A DNA stretch of 64,000 nucleotides from NCBI RefSeq assembly GCF_001650195.1, contig NZ_LXYR01000010.1:60661-124660 (forward strand). Direction: 5' to 3'. Shown piece after piece: positions 45,402 through 55,186 of this stretch. Below the pieces are notes generated by a model. It saw only the letters and a program-made list of their open reading frames with translations. It made no database searches and was not told where the DNA came from. The DNA comes from Phormidesmis priestleyi BC1401. Lineage in GTDB: Bacteria; Cyanobacteriota; Cyanobacteriia; Leptolyngbyales; Leptolyngbyaceae. Made by a program: the position numbers and the translations under genes. How positions within the stretch are numbered: position 1 is the stretch's first letter; every line of letters begins with the position of its first letter.

Positions 45402-46643
45402 ATGGAAAGACGATTTTCTTGGGTTCGTTCACTGTCCGGGTTTGTGTTGGCGATCGCAGTCACCTGGAGCGTTTTGGCTCCTTCTGCCCACGCTCTGACT
45501 GAAGAGCAACGGCTGGTCAATGAAGTTTGGCGAATTGTCGATCGCTCTTATGTCGATTCCAGTTTTAACCATCAAAATTGGTGGGCGATTCGAGAGAAGT
45601 ATCTCAAACAACCGTTGCCGAATCGTGAGGCAAGCTACACCGCGATTCAGCAGATGATAGCGGGGTTAGATGACCCGTTTACCCGGTTGCTCAAGCCCGA
45701 CCAATATCGCAGCCTGCAAACCAGCACGTCTGGAGAACTGACGGGGGTAGGGTTACAGATTTCTTTAGATCCAGAGACGAAGCGGCTGAGGGTGATTGCG
45801 CCTGTTGAAGGATCTCCTGCTGCCAAGTCGGGCATTCGACCCGCAGACAGCATTTTGATGATTGATGGAGTCTCGACCGTAGGGCTATCACTAGATGATG
45901 CGGCTGAACGGATGCGAGGTCAAATGGGCAGTCGAGTTACGCTAACCATTGAGCGAGCAGGGGAAAAAGTCTTAGAAATTGATCTGGTTCGCGATCGCAT
46001 TGAGTTAAACCCCGTCTATGCCGAGTTGCGTCCTCAATCGAACGGCAAAAAAATTGCCTACTTGCGGCTGAGTCAGTTTAACGCCAACGCGACGGCTGAG
46101 ATGGCTCACGCGATCGCTCGACTCGAAAACCAGGGAGCCGACAGCTATATTCTAGATTTGCGAAACAATCCCGGTGGGTTGCTGCAAGCGGGGATAGACA
46201 TCGCGAAGCTGTGGGTTGATGAAGGCACGATCGTCTACACCGTAAACCGTCAAGGGACGATGGGCAGCTTTGAAGCGATGGGAGATGCTCTGACTAAAGA
46301 TCCCCTCGTCGTCTTGGTCAATCAGGGCACTGCCAGCGCCAGCGAGATTTTAGCAGGTGCTTTGAAAGACAACGGACGGGCGATTATTCTGGGCGAGAAA
46401 ACCTTTGGCAAGGGGTTGATTCAGTCTCTGTTTGACCTGTCAGATGGGGCGGGACTGGCTGTCACCGTTGCCAAATATGAAACTCCGAGCCACAAAGATA
46501 TCAACAAATTAGGAATTGTCCCAGATCAGGTGGTTCCTCTTGACCCGATCACCCTCGACCAGATTGGAACGCCGAGCGATCGTCAATATCAAGCCGCGAT
46601 CGACGCGATCTCATCCGATGCGTTGGTTGCAGGCGCGAGTTAG
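45402..46643 (+). CDS. ctpA: Carboxyl-terminal processing protease
   Basis: A 413-aa S41 protease with a signal sequence (1-30, cut near AHA), a PDZ domain (about 105-185) and the protease domain. The catalytic Ser lies in NQGTASASEILAGALKDN and the catalytic Lys in GEKTFGKGLIQ. CtpA removes the C-terminal extension of photosystem II D1 in the lumen. Divergence from petBD matches the arrangement known from other cyanobacteria. CtpB/CtpC paralogues cannot be fully excluded by sequence alone. Confidence 0.85.
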   Translation: MERRFSWVRSLSGFVLAIAVTWSVLAPSAHALTEEQRLVNEVWRIVDRSYVDSSFNHQNWWAIREKYLKQPLPNREASYTAIQQMIAGLDDPFTRLLKPDQYRSLQTSTSGELTGVGLQISLDPETKRLRVIAPVEGSPAAKSGIRPADSILMIDGVSTVGLSLDDAAERMRGQMGSRVTLTIERAGEKVLEIDLVRDRIELNPVYAELRPQSNGKKIAYLRLSQFNANATAEMAHAIARLENQGADSYILDLRNNPGGLLQAGIDIAKLWVDEGTIVYTVNRQGTMGSFEAMGDALTKDPLVVLVNQGTASASEILAGALKDNGRAIILGEKTFGKGLIQSLFDLSDGAGLAVTVAKYETPSHKDINKLGIVPDQVVPLDPITLDQIGTPSDRQYQAAIDAISSDALVAGAS

Positions 46644-46681
46644 ATCGGAAGCCCTCGAACTGTCCTTTACTGTTCATTCTT

Positions 46682-47935
46682 TTGCTGCCCAACTCTGAGC
46701 GAACTTATCACGATCCTCTGCATGGTGCGATCGCTCTCAACAGCAGCGACTCGACCGAAGCGCTGCTGATTCGCTTGATTGACACACCTGCGTTTCAGAG
46801 ATTGCGACGAATTCGGCAGTTGGGTCCAGCGAGTCTGACATTTCACGGGGCAGAGGGTTCACGGTTCACGCATTCACTGGGCGTAATGGCGGTGGCTCGG
46901 CGAGCGTTCGATCGCCTTGCCAAGTCTTATCCTCAGCTACAAGTTCATCGACCCGTGGTGCTGTGTGCTGCGCTGCTGCACGACGTTGGGCATGGCGCGT
47001 TTAGCCACACGGCTGAAGAAATGTTTGGCTGTGACCATGAACACTGGACTCGGCGGATCTTGCGAGAATATCAGCCGATTTGTGAATTGCTCGATCGCTT
47101 TCACCCAAACCTGTTGGATCAGATTGAACAAACTTACTTAAAAAAATATCCGGTGCCGTTAGTGTCGCAGTTGGTGTCGAGTCAGCTTGACTGCGATCGC
47201 CTCGATTATTTGATGCGCGATAGTTACTTCACCGGGGCATCTTACGGCAAGATTGACCTCGATCGCATTCTCATGGCGCTGAGATATGACCCCGTGAGTC
47301 AGCAGTTAGTCGTTGCACAAAAGGGAATCGCCGCGATCGAGCATTACCTGATCGTTCGCTATTTTATGTATGCCCAGATTTATAATCACCCCAAAAATAT
47401 TGCGGCGACTTGGGTGTTAAATCAAGCCTTCGATCGTGCCCGTACTCAGCTTCAGGCGGGGCAGTTAACCGCCGATGAAACCGTCACTGCCTGGTTGAGT
47501 GAAGACTGTAATCGGCTCACTTTAGAGCAATATTTGTCTGCCGACGATGGCGTGTTTGTCTACCATTTGCAGCGTTGGCAACATCAGTCTGACCCCGTTC
47601 TCGCTGATTTGTGTCGGCGTTTTTTAGATCGAGACTTGCTCAAAGCCTTGGATGTCAGTCATTTAGGAGAGAGCGATCGCCAAATGCTTCTCGACAAAGT
47701 TCACTACTTATTAACAGAAGCCGGATTTGTCCCTCGCTATTATGCAGGGCTGAGAACCTTTATCAATCGAGGCTATACGCTCTATCAGCGAGGCATCAAT
47801 CTGCAAACATCTACGGGTTTACAGGAAATCAGTGAGCTATCACCGCTCGTCAAAACCCTGACTCAGCCCGTACAAAAAGTTTGGCTGCTGTATCCGCGAG
47901 AGATTGAGGCGCAGTTGTTGGCGGCGATCGATTAG
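46682..47935 (+). CDS. HD-domain phosphohydrolase
   Basis: A 417-aa HD-superfamily protein related to dGTP triphosphohydrolases and SAMHD1-like proteins. The metal-binding residues appear in RFTHSLGVMA and LLHDVGHGAFSHTAEE, with a later DCDRLDYLMRDS. No ATG precedes the region; TTG 46682 (LPNSERTYHDPLHGA) fits the family start. The stop overlaps the convergent helicase-like gene by 4 bases. Confidence 0.82.
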   Translation: MLPNSERTYHDPLHGAIALNSSDSTEALLIRLIDTPAFQRLRRIRQLGPASLTFHGAEGSRFTHSLGVMAVARRAFDRLAKSYPQLQVHRPVVLCAALLHDVGHGAFSHTAEEMFGCDHEHWTRRILREYQPICELLDRFHPNLLDQIEQTYLKKYPVPLVSQLVSSQLDCDRLDYLMRDSYFTGASYGKIDLDRILMALRYDPVSQQLVVAQKGIAAIEHYLIVRYFMYAQIYNHPKNIAATWVLNQAFDRARTQLQAGQLTADETVTAWLSEDCNRLTLEQYLSADDGVFVYHLQRWQHQSDPVLADLCRRFLDRDLLKALDVSHLGESDRQMLLDKVHYLLTEAGFVPRYYAGLRTFINRGYTLYQRGINLQTSTGLQEISELSPLVKTLTQPVQKVWLLYPREIEAQLLAAID

Positions 47936-50106
47936 GTGAGCGACGGTTCAGTTGGGGTCTCTTCTAGCGAGGGCAGCCCGATCGGAATCGCTGCATTCAC
48001 CAACGTCGTCAAAATTCCAGTTTGTTCCTGTCCATTGGTGGCTAAGTCGCCGTAGCAGAGAAACACTCGTTCTTCGGCGCGACCGAGTAGATCGAGCAAA
48101 ATTCGTCTCAGTCGCTGCTCGTTTGAAGTTTGCGTATCGTCGGCTGTCCAGGTTTTGCCTGACCAGTCTTGCAAAAATAAAGGAGCCGCAAACAGCGAGT
48201 CTACGCCACTCAGCCAGCGAGTTGACCCGGCATCTAGCCAAAACTGCCAGCGATGAGAACGCCGACTCGATCGATATTGAAACACGGTGGCTAAGGTGAC
48301 GGCATTGCTCGACGGTCCGATCGGTCTAACCGGAAACGGATTGGCAGTCACCGTCCCTTGTCTGAGCAGTTGGACAAATCGGTTCACCGTCATCGAAGGA
48401 GGCGCATCAGTTTTGTCGATCTGTTTCAGTCGAGCATCCACCTCCCAATAGTGCTGGGCGGTTTCAATCAGTTCTCTCAAAGCGGCGAGTTGGTCAAACG
48501 GCAAATGACTTCCGCCTAAAAAGAATCGCTGGATGGCTCGATCGAGCAACACTACCGGACTCGCAATCAATCGCTGCGATAACTGCGATCGCTGCCCGTC
48601 TACCCACTGGACAATCTCCTCATAGGCTTTGGTGGTTTGATATCCCAGCCGATCCCAGCGCGGAAACGTTGCGGCAGGCAGCAAGCAGGGACGATCGGGG
48701 TGAGGCTCAAAACAGTGATCGGCAATCAGTCCGGCGCGAACCGGATCAATCAGAAAGGGTGAAGCGTGAAGCGTGAGTGGAGGCTCGTTGGGGTCACGAT
48801 CGGAGGGAATTTGAATCCTCGATTTCTGGCTTAAGACGACGAGCATTTCAGCGATCGTGTCTCGATCGACCAGTCGCCCTAACCCTGGGTAAACAAGCGT
48901 GAGAAGAGTCAACAGCGCTCGAATAATGGGGCTACTCGCCAAAGGACGCTGATCATTGAGCGTTTCGACCGGAATCCCTCGGCGGGTGAGAATGGCGGCA
49001 AGGGCATAGCGAGAGATCGGATCGATACCCGGACCAATCAGGGCAATCTCTCTCGGCTCAACCTGTCCTGACTGAATGGCTTTGATAATCACATCTCCCG
49101 TTTGCCGAAGGAGTTGAGCTTGAGTCGTCGTTTGAATCGCTTGGACAGATTCCGGGAGCGTGGCGAAGAAAATGGGATCGGTGACTAATTCGACGATAGA
49201 CTCACTCAAATCATTGGCTAGACAAGGGGCAGGGCGATCGCTCAAAATTTCCTGCTGACACCGCAGAGCCAATCCTTGCAAATAGCCGGGGTCGGCTCCT
49301 AACCCTTGTCGCACGGCTCCATCTGGGTTAAAGCTAAAGGCTCCAACCACGCCGCGATCGAGCAAAACCTCAAACAAATGACGCACGATCGCCGGATATT
49401 CATCGACATCATCGGCTAAGACTGCCCGATAGCGCTGAGTCAGATGTTGCTGGTAGGTCGGGTCAGTCAGCAAATAGCGCCCATACAGCTCGGCGATCAG
49501 GCTATAGGTCAACAATCCCCGTTGCAGACACCAGGTACGCCAGCGCTGAAGCATCTCACAGACCGTTTCGTAGGGCAAAGGCAGTTCGCTCCCCTCTCCA
49601 TCGGTTTGCCTGGGCAAGCCCTGCTCTAGAAGAGTCGGAATGTCTTCGATCGTCATCCCGCTCAAGGTCGCCAACTGCATCAAATCTAGAATTCGTCGTA
49701 CGAGTCGCGCTTCTGAGATGCCCGATCGCCCGATCGCGTCATCTAGTTCGACTCTCCACAGACGAGTCGCGAGTTCTTGCTCGTTTTCGGGGCGAAGTCT
49801 CACCGGAAACTGTGCTTTTAGCCCCAAGTTTTGAATCAGCAGCGACCAGAACAGCATCACCTCATCTTCAAAAAACCCCAAAGGGGTCGTTGCTCTAAAA
49901 GGACACTTGCCTTGAGTCGCTGCCGTTAAGCGATCGACTAAATCGAGGCGGTTGTCTCCGATCGCCGACAGCACGAGCACACGGGCATCTGTCTGAGTCG
50001 ATTTTGACTCGATCGCAGGGCGAACCCAATCGCAAAACTGACGGACTAATCGCGTCGTTTTGCCGCTGCGAGTTGCACCAATGATCCAAATAGATTGTGA
50101 AAGCAC
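47932..50106 (-). CDS. Degenerate SF1 (UvrD/PcrA-like) helicase-like protein
   Basis: A 724-aa protein with a P-loop near the N-terminus (IIGATRSGKTTRL) and a Walker B-like VLADDVDEYP, the layout of UvrD-type helicases. The usual DExQD is altered to DDVDE, and no clear helicase motif V/VI with QxxGRxxR could be seen. It is annotated in related genomes as recombinase-family or hypothetical, as I recall. It may be a DNA-repair accessory rather than an active helicase. ATG 50106 opens MLSQSIW. Confidence 0.6.
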   Translation of the reverse strand: MLSQSIWIIGATRSGKTTRLVRQFCDWVRPAIESKSTQTDARVLVLSAIGDNRLDLVDRLTAATQGKCPFRATTPLGFFEDEVMLFWSLLIQNLGLKAQFPVRLRPENEQELATRLWRVELDDAIGRSGISEARLVRRILDLMQLATLSGMTIEDIPTLLEQGLPRQTDGEGSELPLPYETVCEMLQRWRTWCLQRGLLTYSLIAELYGRYLLTDPTYQQHLTQRYRAVLADDVDEYPAIVRHLFEVLLDRGVVGAFSFNPDGAVRQGLGADPGYLQGLALRCQQEILSDRPAPCLANDLSESIVELVTDPIFFATLPESVQAIQTTTQAQLLRQTGDVIIKAIQSGQVEPREIALIGPGIDPISRYALAAILTRRGIPVETLNDQRPLASSPIIRALLTLLTLVYPGLGRLVDRDTIAEMLVVLSQKSRIQIPSDRDPNEPPLTLHASPFLIDPVRAGLIADHCFEPHPDRPCLLPAATFPRWDRLGYQTTKAYEEIVQWVDGQRSQLSQRLIASPVVLLDRAIQRFFLGGSHLPFDQLAALRELIETAQHYWEVDARLKQIDKTDAPPSMTVNRFVQLLRQGTVTANPFPVRPIGPSSNAVTLATVFQYRSSRRSHRWQFWLDAGSTRWLSGVDSLFAAPLFLQDWSGKTWTADDTQTSNEQRLRRILLDLLGRAEERVFLCYGDLATNGQEQTGILTTLVNAAIPIGLPSLEETPTEPSLT

Positions 50107-50309
50107 AAATTAGCCCTAGATGAATTTGTTAGGATACTTAGCACTCCAACGTTTGACGCTCACATTCGCAGATGCCAAGACTCTCTCTATCGTAGATCTT
50201 TACAAAAAGCAGTCTTACAATAAATTGTTGCGACGATCGTCAGATCCTGTGTCTGACCAGCCAGGGTCAAATCACTACAGCCGAGGGAAAGCGATTTTAA
50301 GTTTGCGCT

Positions 50310-51707
50310 ATGAAAACATCAATCTTTTCAAGATTTAAGGGCTATTTGAACCGCGCTGAACGGTGGTATCTAGAAACCCCCGATCGTGCCTTAGATCACG
50401 CGTATGACGCTGCATTAAAAATTAAAGCGATCGAGGATGAACACTTCGACAGCAAAAAGGTTGCTCCTGAATCAACCAAGATGAGTCCGAATGTATTCGC
50501 TTTTTTTGAAACGGATCTGAAGAAATATCTCAAGATTGTTCGCATCGGGCTTGCAGAATTTAAACTCAGCCGATCGACGTTGAATCTCACGAATCCTGAT
50601 GTGTCTGATCGCCCCTTAAGAACGATCGAAACTTCAGAATTTGGGTCTTCTCGATTCGTGTCAACGGCGAAAGATCGACCCGCCATTCTGTTAGAGAAGC
50701 TGAGATTTATCGATGAAGTGTTAGCCAGATATCATACAGAAAATCTGTTGACGATCTCTTCAACGGCGTTGGTTCCAGTTGAAAATAACGGTAACGGAGC
50801 GGTAAGCGTTAATACTGACCAGATTAATGCGGCTTCCTATTCACCTAGCCCCGATCGCACTGCTGATTTTGAAACGGTATCCGATAAAACAGGTTTATTG
50901 CCTCGATCTATTTTAGGAACTTTAAACCGTCTCAAGCGAGATCTAGACCCAAAATCTGAACAAGAAGTTGTTCAAACCTTCCGTAGCTCTAAAGTCAAGA
51001 CGGTTTTTGCGTTAAGATTCATCTTGATTTTGATCTTAGTCCCGCTGCTCATTCAGCAGGTTTCTAGAAATATCTTGCTGTCCAACAATTTTACTTTTGG
51101 GGCAGTGATTTCTGAACGGTTTAAAGCTGAAAACCAAGGGAGTATCTTTATCAATTCTGAAATGGCAGAAGAGGCTCTTACAGAACTACAGCGATATGAA
51201 GAACGGCTCAAGTTTGAAAACTTAATTGGTGAAACGATCGGGCGCGCTCCGATCATTGGTGAAGAAATTGAAGCTAAAGTAAAAGCAAAAGCTGGAGAGA
51301 TTGCTGAGACATTTGCTTACCAAAGTGCAGATGCAATTAAGAACTGGATTGCCGACATTTTGGCAACGATCGCGTTTACGATCGTGCTGGTCAGAGCCAA
51401 GCGAGAGATTGCAGTTCTCAAATCTTTTATGGATGAAATTGTCTATGGCTTGAGCGATAGTGCCAAGGCATTCATCATTATTTTATTTACAGATATATTT
51501 GTAGGGTTTCACTCGCCCCACGGGTGGGAGGTTTTACTAGAAGGAGTCGCAAAGCATTTTGGGCTTCCTGCCAGTCACGATTTTATCTTTCTGTTTATTG
51601 CCACGTTCCCCGTGATTTTAGACACGATTTTCAAATATTGGATCTTCCGCTATCTCAATCGAATCTCACCGTCAGCAGTCGCAACTTACAAGACTATGAA
51701 TGAGTAG
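50310..51707 (+). CDS. pcxA: Proton extrusion protein PcxA (CemA family)
   Basis: A 465-aa inner-membrane protein needed for light-driven proton extrusion. It has a long soluble N-terminal part and four transmembrane helices in the C-terminal third (from about residue 235). The family end DIFVGFHSPHGWEVLLEG, then FIATFPVILDTIFKYWIF and a short tail, is diagnostic. Homologous to plastid CemA (Ycf10). Confidence 0.93.
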   Translation: MKTSIFSRFKGYLNRAERWYLETPDRALDHAYDAALKIKAIEDEHFDSKKVAPESTKMSPNVFAFFETDLKKYLKIVRIGLAEFKLSRSTLNLTNPDVSDRPLRTIETSEFGSSRFVSTAKDRPAILLEKLRFIDEVLARYHTENLLTISSTALVPVENNGNGAVSVNTDQINAASYSPSPDRTADFETVSDKTGLLPRSILGTLNRLKRDLDPKSEQEVVQTFRSSKVKTVFALRFILILILVPLLIQQVSRNILLSNNFTFGAVISERFKAENQGSIFINSEMAEEALTELQRYEERLKFENLIGETIGRAPIIGEEIEAKVKAKAGEIAETFAYQSADAIKNWIADILATIAFTIVLVRAKREIAVLKSFMDEIVYGLSDSAKAFIIILFTDIFVGFHSPHGWEVLLEGVAKHFGLPASHDFIFLFIATFPVILDTIFKYWIFRYLNRISPSAVATYKTMNE

Positions 51708-51714
51708 CCTTTTT

Positions 51715-52263
51715 CTAATCGCAGTCAAGGGTGTCTCGCGTCTCGCGTCCTGTCACAGGGTTCGTTCCGCTGGCAGACTTGCAGAGAAGCTTTTGAGCAT
51801 CGGCTCGAAAGTCAACCCCTGTAAAGTCGGCTCCCTCGATCGTGGCTCCCTCAAATTTTGCGTTAAAGGCAAACGCCCCTTCTAAAATGGCATTGGTCAA
51901 GTTTGCATTCACAAATCGAGCCGTATCTAACGTGGTGTTTCTGAGGTTTGCTCCTTGCAAATTAGCGCTCTCTAAATTGGCACCAAACAAGCTCACTCCT
52001 TGCAGATCGCTGTTGCTGAGATTGATTTCTCGCAGATTTGCTTTTGTGAAGCTTGAGTCAGTCAACACTCGATTGGAGAAGTCAGCACGAACCAAAAAAT
52101 CTTTGTCATAGTCCTCGGCGAGAGCAGGAGCGGCGATCGTGCCCCAAATCCACAGCCAAGATACCAAAATCAAGACAACTTTTTTCGACGCTTGACGCAG
52201 CGCAGCAGTCCAGCAAACCTGCATCAATGGGATAGATAGAACGTTGGACGATCGACAGCTCAT
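51715..52263 (-). CDS. Exported pentapeptide-repeat protein
   Basis: A 182-aa protein with a hydrophobic signal segment (about 28-48, ending ALAED). A run of pentapeptide repeats follows, e.g. [30 protein letters not shown] and ANLTN. It likely resides in the lumen or periplasm. The fold is a right-handed quadrilateral helix; the function is unknown. A Met at residue 14 (52224) is an alternative start. Confidence 0.75.
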   Translation of the reverse strand: MSCRSSNVLSIPLMQVCWTAALRQASKKVVLILVSWLWIWGTIAAPALAEDYDKDFLVRADFSNRVLTDSSFTKANLREINLSNSDLQGVSLFGANLESANLQGANLRNTTLDTARFVNANLTNAILEGAFAFNAKFEGATIEGADFTGVDFRADAQKLLCKSASGTNPVTGRETRDTLDCD

Positions 52264-52320
52264 TGTTTATCCGTGGGTCTGACAGTTTATAGCAGCAAAT
52301 AATTCGGGCACTTTGAGAAT

Positions 52321-52456
52321 AGACCTCTTGCAAAAGTCCCTGCCCTCACCCCAAATCCCTCTCCCACATGTGGGAGAGGGACTTTGAAATCTGGCTCCCC
52401 TTCTCCCAAGTTTGGGTTGGGGAAGGAGAGCATCTTCAGACTTTTGCAGGAAGTTT
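52321..52456. repeat. MITE-like element, TIR type A
   Basis: A 136-bp element with terminal inverted repeats AGACCTCTTGCAAAAGTC / GACTTTTGCAGGAAGTTT. A direct repeat AAT flanks it (52318-52320 and 52457-52459). The interior has CCCTCACCCC and GGGAGAGGG, matching the CCCTC/GAGGG core of the other elements. It lies between the pentapeptide gene and yraN. Confidence 0.75.
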
Positions 52457-52525
52457 AATGAACCAAACTCGTCCTACGAGACGACTTTTGCCTCAAATTG
52501 TCCACCTTGATATTACCTGAATTCT

Positions 52526-53038
52526 GTGAACCCACCTGCATCTCCCGGCTCGGCTAAAAACGCCAGGGCGACCATTGGCATCTTAGGAGAGGAATTTGTA
52601 GCAGATTGGTTACGATCGCAACGCTGGCAGATTTTGCATCACCGCTGGCACTGTCGTCTAGGAGAAATCGACGTAATCGCTCAATCTCCAACGCTGCAAC
52701 TGGCGTTTGTGGAAGTCAAAACTCGCAGCAAAGGCAATTGGGATAGCGATGGATTGTTAGCCGTTACTTCCAGCAAGCAGAAAAAACTGTGGCAAACAGC
52801 TCAGTTATTTTTGATGGATTACCCCAATTTTGCAGACTTGCCCTGTCGATTTGATGTGGCGCTTGTGCGGTGTCAACCCGCCCCAAGAAAAAGAGCGCAA
52901 GATTTAAACCTTGGCTCTCCGTTGCTACAGAAGTCCGAATTGTTTTCCACACCCCATCCGACTCAACTCGTGACTCGAACGATCGCAGGCTATCAGCTAA
53001 CGCTCCACGACTACATTCATGAAGCGTTTACTCTTTAG
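52526..53038 (+). CDS. yraN: YraN/UPF0102-family nuclease-like protein
   Basis: A 170-aa protein of the YraN family, with an endonuclease-like fold of unclear in vivo role. The GEEFVADWLRSQRWQILHHR, GEIDVIAQ and FVEVKTR signature (Asp-Glu-x-Lys-like) is intact. The start is GTG 52526. The C-terminus extends about 30 residues beyond the core. Confidence 0.85.
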   Translation: MNPPASPGSAKNARATIGILGEEFVADWLRSQRWQILHHRWHCRLGEIDVIAQSPTLQLAFVEVKTRSKGNWDSDGLLAVTSSKQKKLWQTAQLFLMDYPNFADLPCRFDVALVRCQPAPRKRAQDLNLGSPLLQKSELFSTPHPTQLVTRTIAGYQLTLHDYIHEAFTL

Positions 53039-53042
53039 GGAT

Positions 53043-53432
53043 CTAGGCAAGGGTTTCGGGGCAATAGCCCAAGCCTTGAACAAATTGCTTACGAAATTCT
53101 TCGATTTCTTTACGATCAGGCGTACCGTGAGACACGACCGCGACCTGATAGCGCTGCATGATATCGATCGGTGACTGTCCAGTTTCTAGCCCCCAGAGTG
53201 CCATCTGCACTCGAATCCCAGGCTGGTAGGAGATGCCCAACTCATTCAAAAATGCTCGCAAGTCGCCATCCTGCTGAGGCGGAAGGGCGTGACTCATTTT
53301 CACCTTGACTACCCAGCCATCAATCTGATGAATCACCGTCATGAAGCCAACGGGCAGTTGACTCATGGAGTGGAGATACTCGACGATTCTCAGAGTGAGA
53401 CTGGCATTTGCAAGGTAGTAGAGATATTCCAT
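53043..53432 (-). CDS. Conserved-looking small protein, unknown function
   Basis: A 129-aa protein with no recognised family. It has an N-terminal stretch with alternating hydrophobics (MEYLYYLANASLTLRIVEYL), a central KVKMSHALPPQQDGDLRAFL and a C-terminal Glu/Lys-rich helix. It is convergent to yraN with a 4-base gap and divergent from queA, with an inverted repeat in between. Confidence 0.55.
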   Translation of the reverse strand: MEYLYYLANASLTLRIVEYLHSMSQLPVGFMTVIHQIDGWVVKVKMSHALPPQQDGDLRAFLNELGISYQPGIRVQMALWGLETGQSPIDIMQRYQVAVVSHGTPDRKEIEEFRKQFVQGLGYCPETLA

Positions 53433-53495
53433 AGACTTTATTTGATCGAGAAGGCGCTACTTCTTCATAATCCCTGTAAATGCTCGGATCGAGTA

Positions 53496-53533
53496 GGGTG
53501 AATACACCCGAAGTCGTATACGTGGATTCACCC
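53496..53533. promoter_or_regulatory. Inverted repeat upstream of queA
   Basis: The left arm GGGTGAATACAC (53496-53507) and the right arm GTGGATTCACCC (53522-53533) are complementary except for one position, around a 14-base loop. They lie between the divergent 53043 gene and queA, 85 bases before the queA start. It may be an operator or a leader hairpin. It does not match the preQ1 riboswitch form I know. Confidence 0.45.
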
Positions 53534-53617
53534 AATTCTAAAGACGGAGCACGTAGAGAGCGAATCGCTATCGTGATTTAATAAGGAGGTTAGCTGCTCT
53601 CATCCAGGCTCGATCGT

Positions 53618-54715
53618 GTGAACCCCGACCTTTTACTTTCCGCCTACGATTATCAATTACCAGAAGAGCAGATTGCTCAAACTCCGGCGACACCTAGAGA
53701 TCACGCTCGATTGCTGGTTGTCACTGATCAGACTCACCATCACCATATTTTTCAAGAGTTACCTGATTTTCTAGAGTCTGGAGATTTACTGATTCTCAAC
53801 AATACACGGGTGCTGCCAGCCAGACTTTATGGACAAAAACCAGAAGGCACTGCCGTAGAGGTACTGCTATTAGAAGAACAACAGCGGAATCAGTGGCTAG
53901 CGCTGGTTAAACCGGGTAAACGACTAAAACCTGGCAGCAAAATTCTGTTTACTGCCCTAGATCCAAACCACTCTGTAAGTTTGAGCGCGATCGTGGTTGA
54001 CAGCGATCAGGCAACGCGGGGCAGAATCCTCCAGTTTGAGATCTCGAACGGTCAATCTCTGCTCGAAGTCTTAGATCAGTTTGGGCAACTCCCCCTGCCG
54101 CCTTACATTACCGAAACCGATTCTCAGCCAGAGCAATATCAGACAATTTACGCCGATCGTCTAGGAGCCGTCGCCGCTCCGACTGCTGGACTGCACTTCA
54201 CGCCAGAGTTGCTCGATCGCCTCCAACAAAAGGGCATCGATCGGGCATTTGTGACGCTTCATGTCGGCATAGGAACGTTCCGTCCGGTGGAAGCAGAAGA
54301 GATTACTCAACACCATATGCACGGCGAATGGATTGAGGTGCCGCCTGAAACCGTTGAACAAATTCGGCAAACCAAAGCGAAGGGCGGACGCATTATTGCC
54401 GTTGGAACCACGAGTGTTCGATCGCTAGAAGGGGCAGCCCAAAGCGGTGAAATTCAATCTTATTATGGCAAGACGACTCTCTTCATTTACCCTGGCTATC
54501 AGTGGCGTGTGGTTGACGGATTGATCACCAATTTCCACCTGCCCAAATCTAGCCTGTTGATGTTAGTGAGTGCCTTGATCGGGCGAGAACGCCTGATGCT
54601 GTTGTATCAAGACGCGATCGAGCAGCACTATCGCTTCTACTCATTTGGGGATGCCATGCTTATTTTGCCAGAAGCGAGAATCAGTTTGCTCAAAGATGGC
54701 AGCGATCGTGTGTAG
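53618..54715 (+). CDS. queA: S-adenosylmethionine:tRNA ribosyltransferase-isomerase
   Basis: Adds the ribosyl group of SAM to preQ1-tRNA in queuosine synthesis (cytoplasm). Motifs are [20 protein letters not shown] at the N-terminus, [36 protein letters not shown] and [20 protein letters not shown]. Length (365 aa) is typical. The start is GTG 53618. The coiled-coil gene follows 41 bases later. Confidence 0.96.
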   Translation: MNPDLLLSAYDYQLPEEQIAQTPATPRDHARLLVVTDQTHHHHIFQELPDFLESGDLLILNNTRVLPARLYGQKPEGTAVEVLLLEEQQRNQWLALVKPGKRLKPGSKILFTALDPNHSVSLSAIVVDSDQATRGRILQFEISNGQSLLEVLDQFGQLPLPPYITETDSQPEQYQTIYADRLGAVAAPTAGLHFTPELLDRLQQKGIDRAFVTLHVGIGTFRPVEAEEITQHHMHGEWIEVPPETVEQIRQTKAKGGRIIAVGTTSVRSLEGAAQSGEIQSYYGKTTLFIYPGYQWRVVDGLITNFHLPKSSLLMLVSALIGRERLMLLYQDAIEQHYRFYSFGDAMLILPEARISLLKDGSDRV

Positions 54716-54756
54716 AGTACAATTCAATCTCATCAAACAGAAAAATCAGTATCACC

Positions 54757-55185
54757 ATGACCACCGACCAAACGCTAAACCGGATCGAGCAAAACCTGGA
54801 GATTTTGACCGTCCACGTCGGAAGACTCACGGAAGGATTGACTGAGTTCCGAGCAGATATGGCGGAGATTAAAGACATGATCCGTCAGCAATTTTTAGCG
54901 AACCGTGAATTTGCTGAAACCGTTCGACGACAAGGCGAACAGCAGACAGCCGCGATTGATCGCCTCAGCGATCAGATTACTCGTCAAGGAGAGCAAATCG
55001 CTCGTCAAGGAGAGCAAATCGCTCGTCAAGGAGAACAACAAGAACAGGCGAGTATTCTTTTTAGACAAGATTTAGCAGAAATTAAAGCGATGATTCGCGA
55101 AAACGCTGACATTACAAGACAGCAGTCTGACGTAGTTTCACGATTGACTGGAATCGTGGAGCAGCTAATCCAAAATCGAAACTAA
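54757..55185 (+). CDS. Coiled-coil protein with heptad repeats
   Basis: A 142-aa protein with a long coiled coil, containing three tandem RQGEQIA heptads encoded by a 21-base repeat (54981-55043). The N-terminus RLTEGLTEFR matches the protein at 15789-16136, so they are paralogues. A second coiled-coil block ends TRQQSDVVSRLTGIVEQL. No function is known. It lies between queA and convergent priA. Confidence 0.65.
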   Translation: MTTDQTLNRIEQNLEILTVHVGRLTEGLTEFRADMAEIKDMIRQQFLANREFAETVRRQGEQQTAAIDRLSDQITRQGEQIARQGEQIARQGEQQEQASILFRQDLAEIKAMIRENADITRQQSDVVSRLTGIVEQLIQNRN

Positions 55186-55186
55186 A

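Noticed and set aside
53496..53533. preQ1 riboswitch for queA
   Set aside because: The hairpin is too long and does not have the short stem and A-rich tail of the preQ1 class I know. It is reported only as an inverted repeat.
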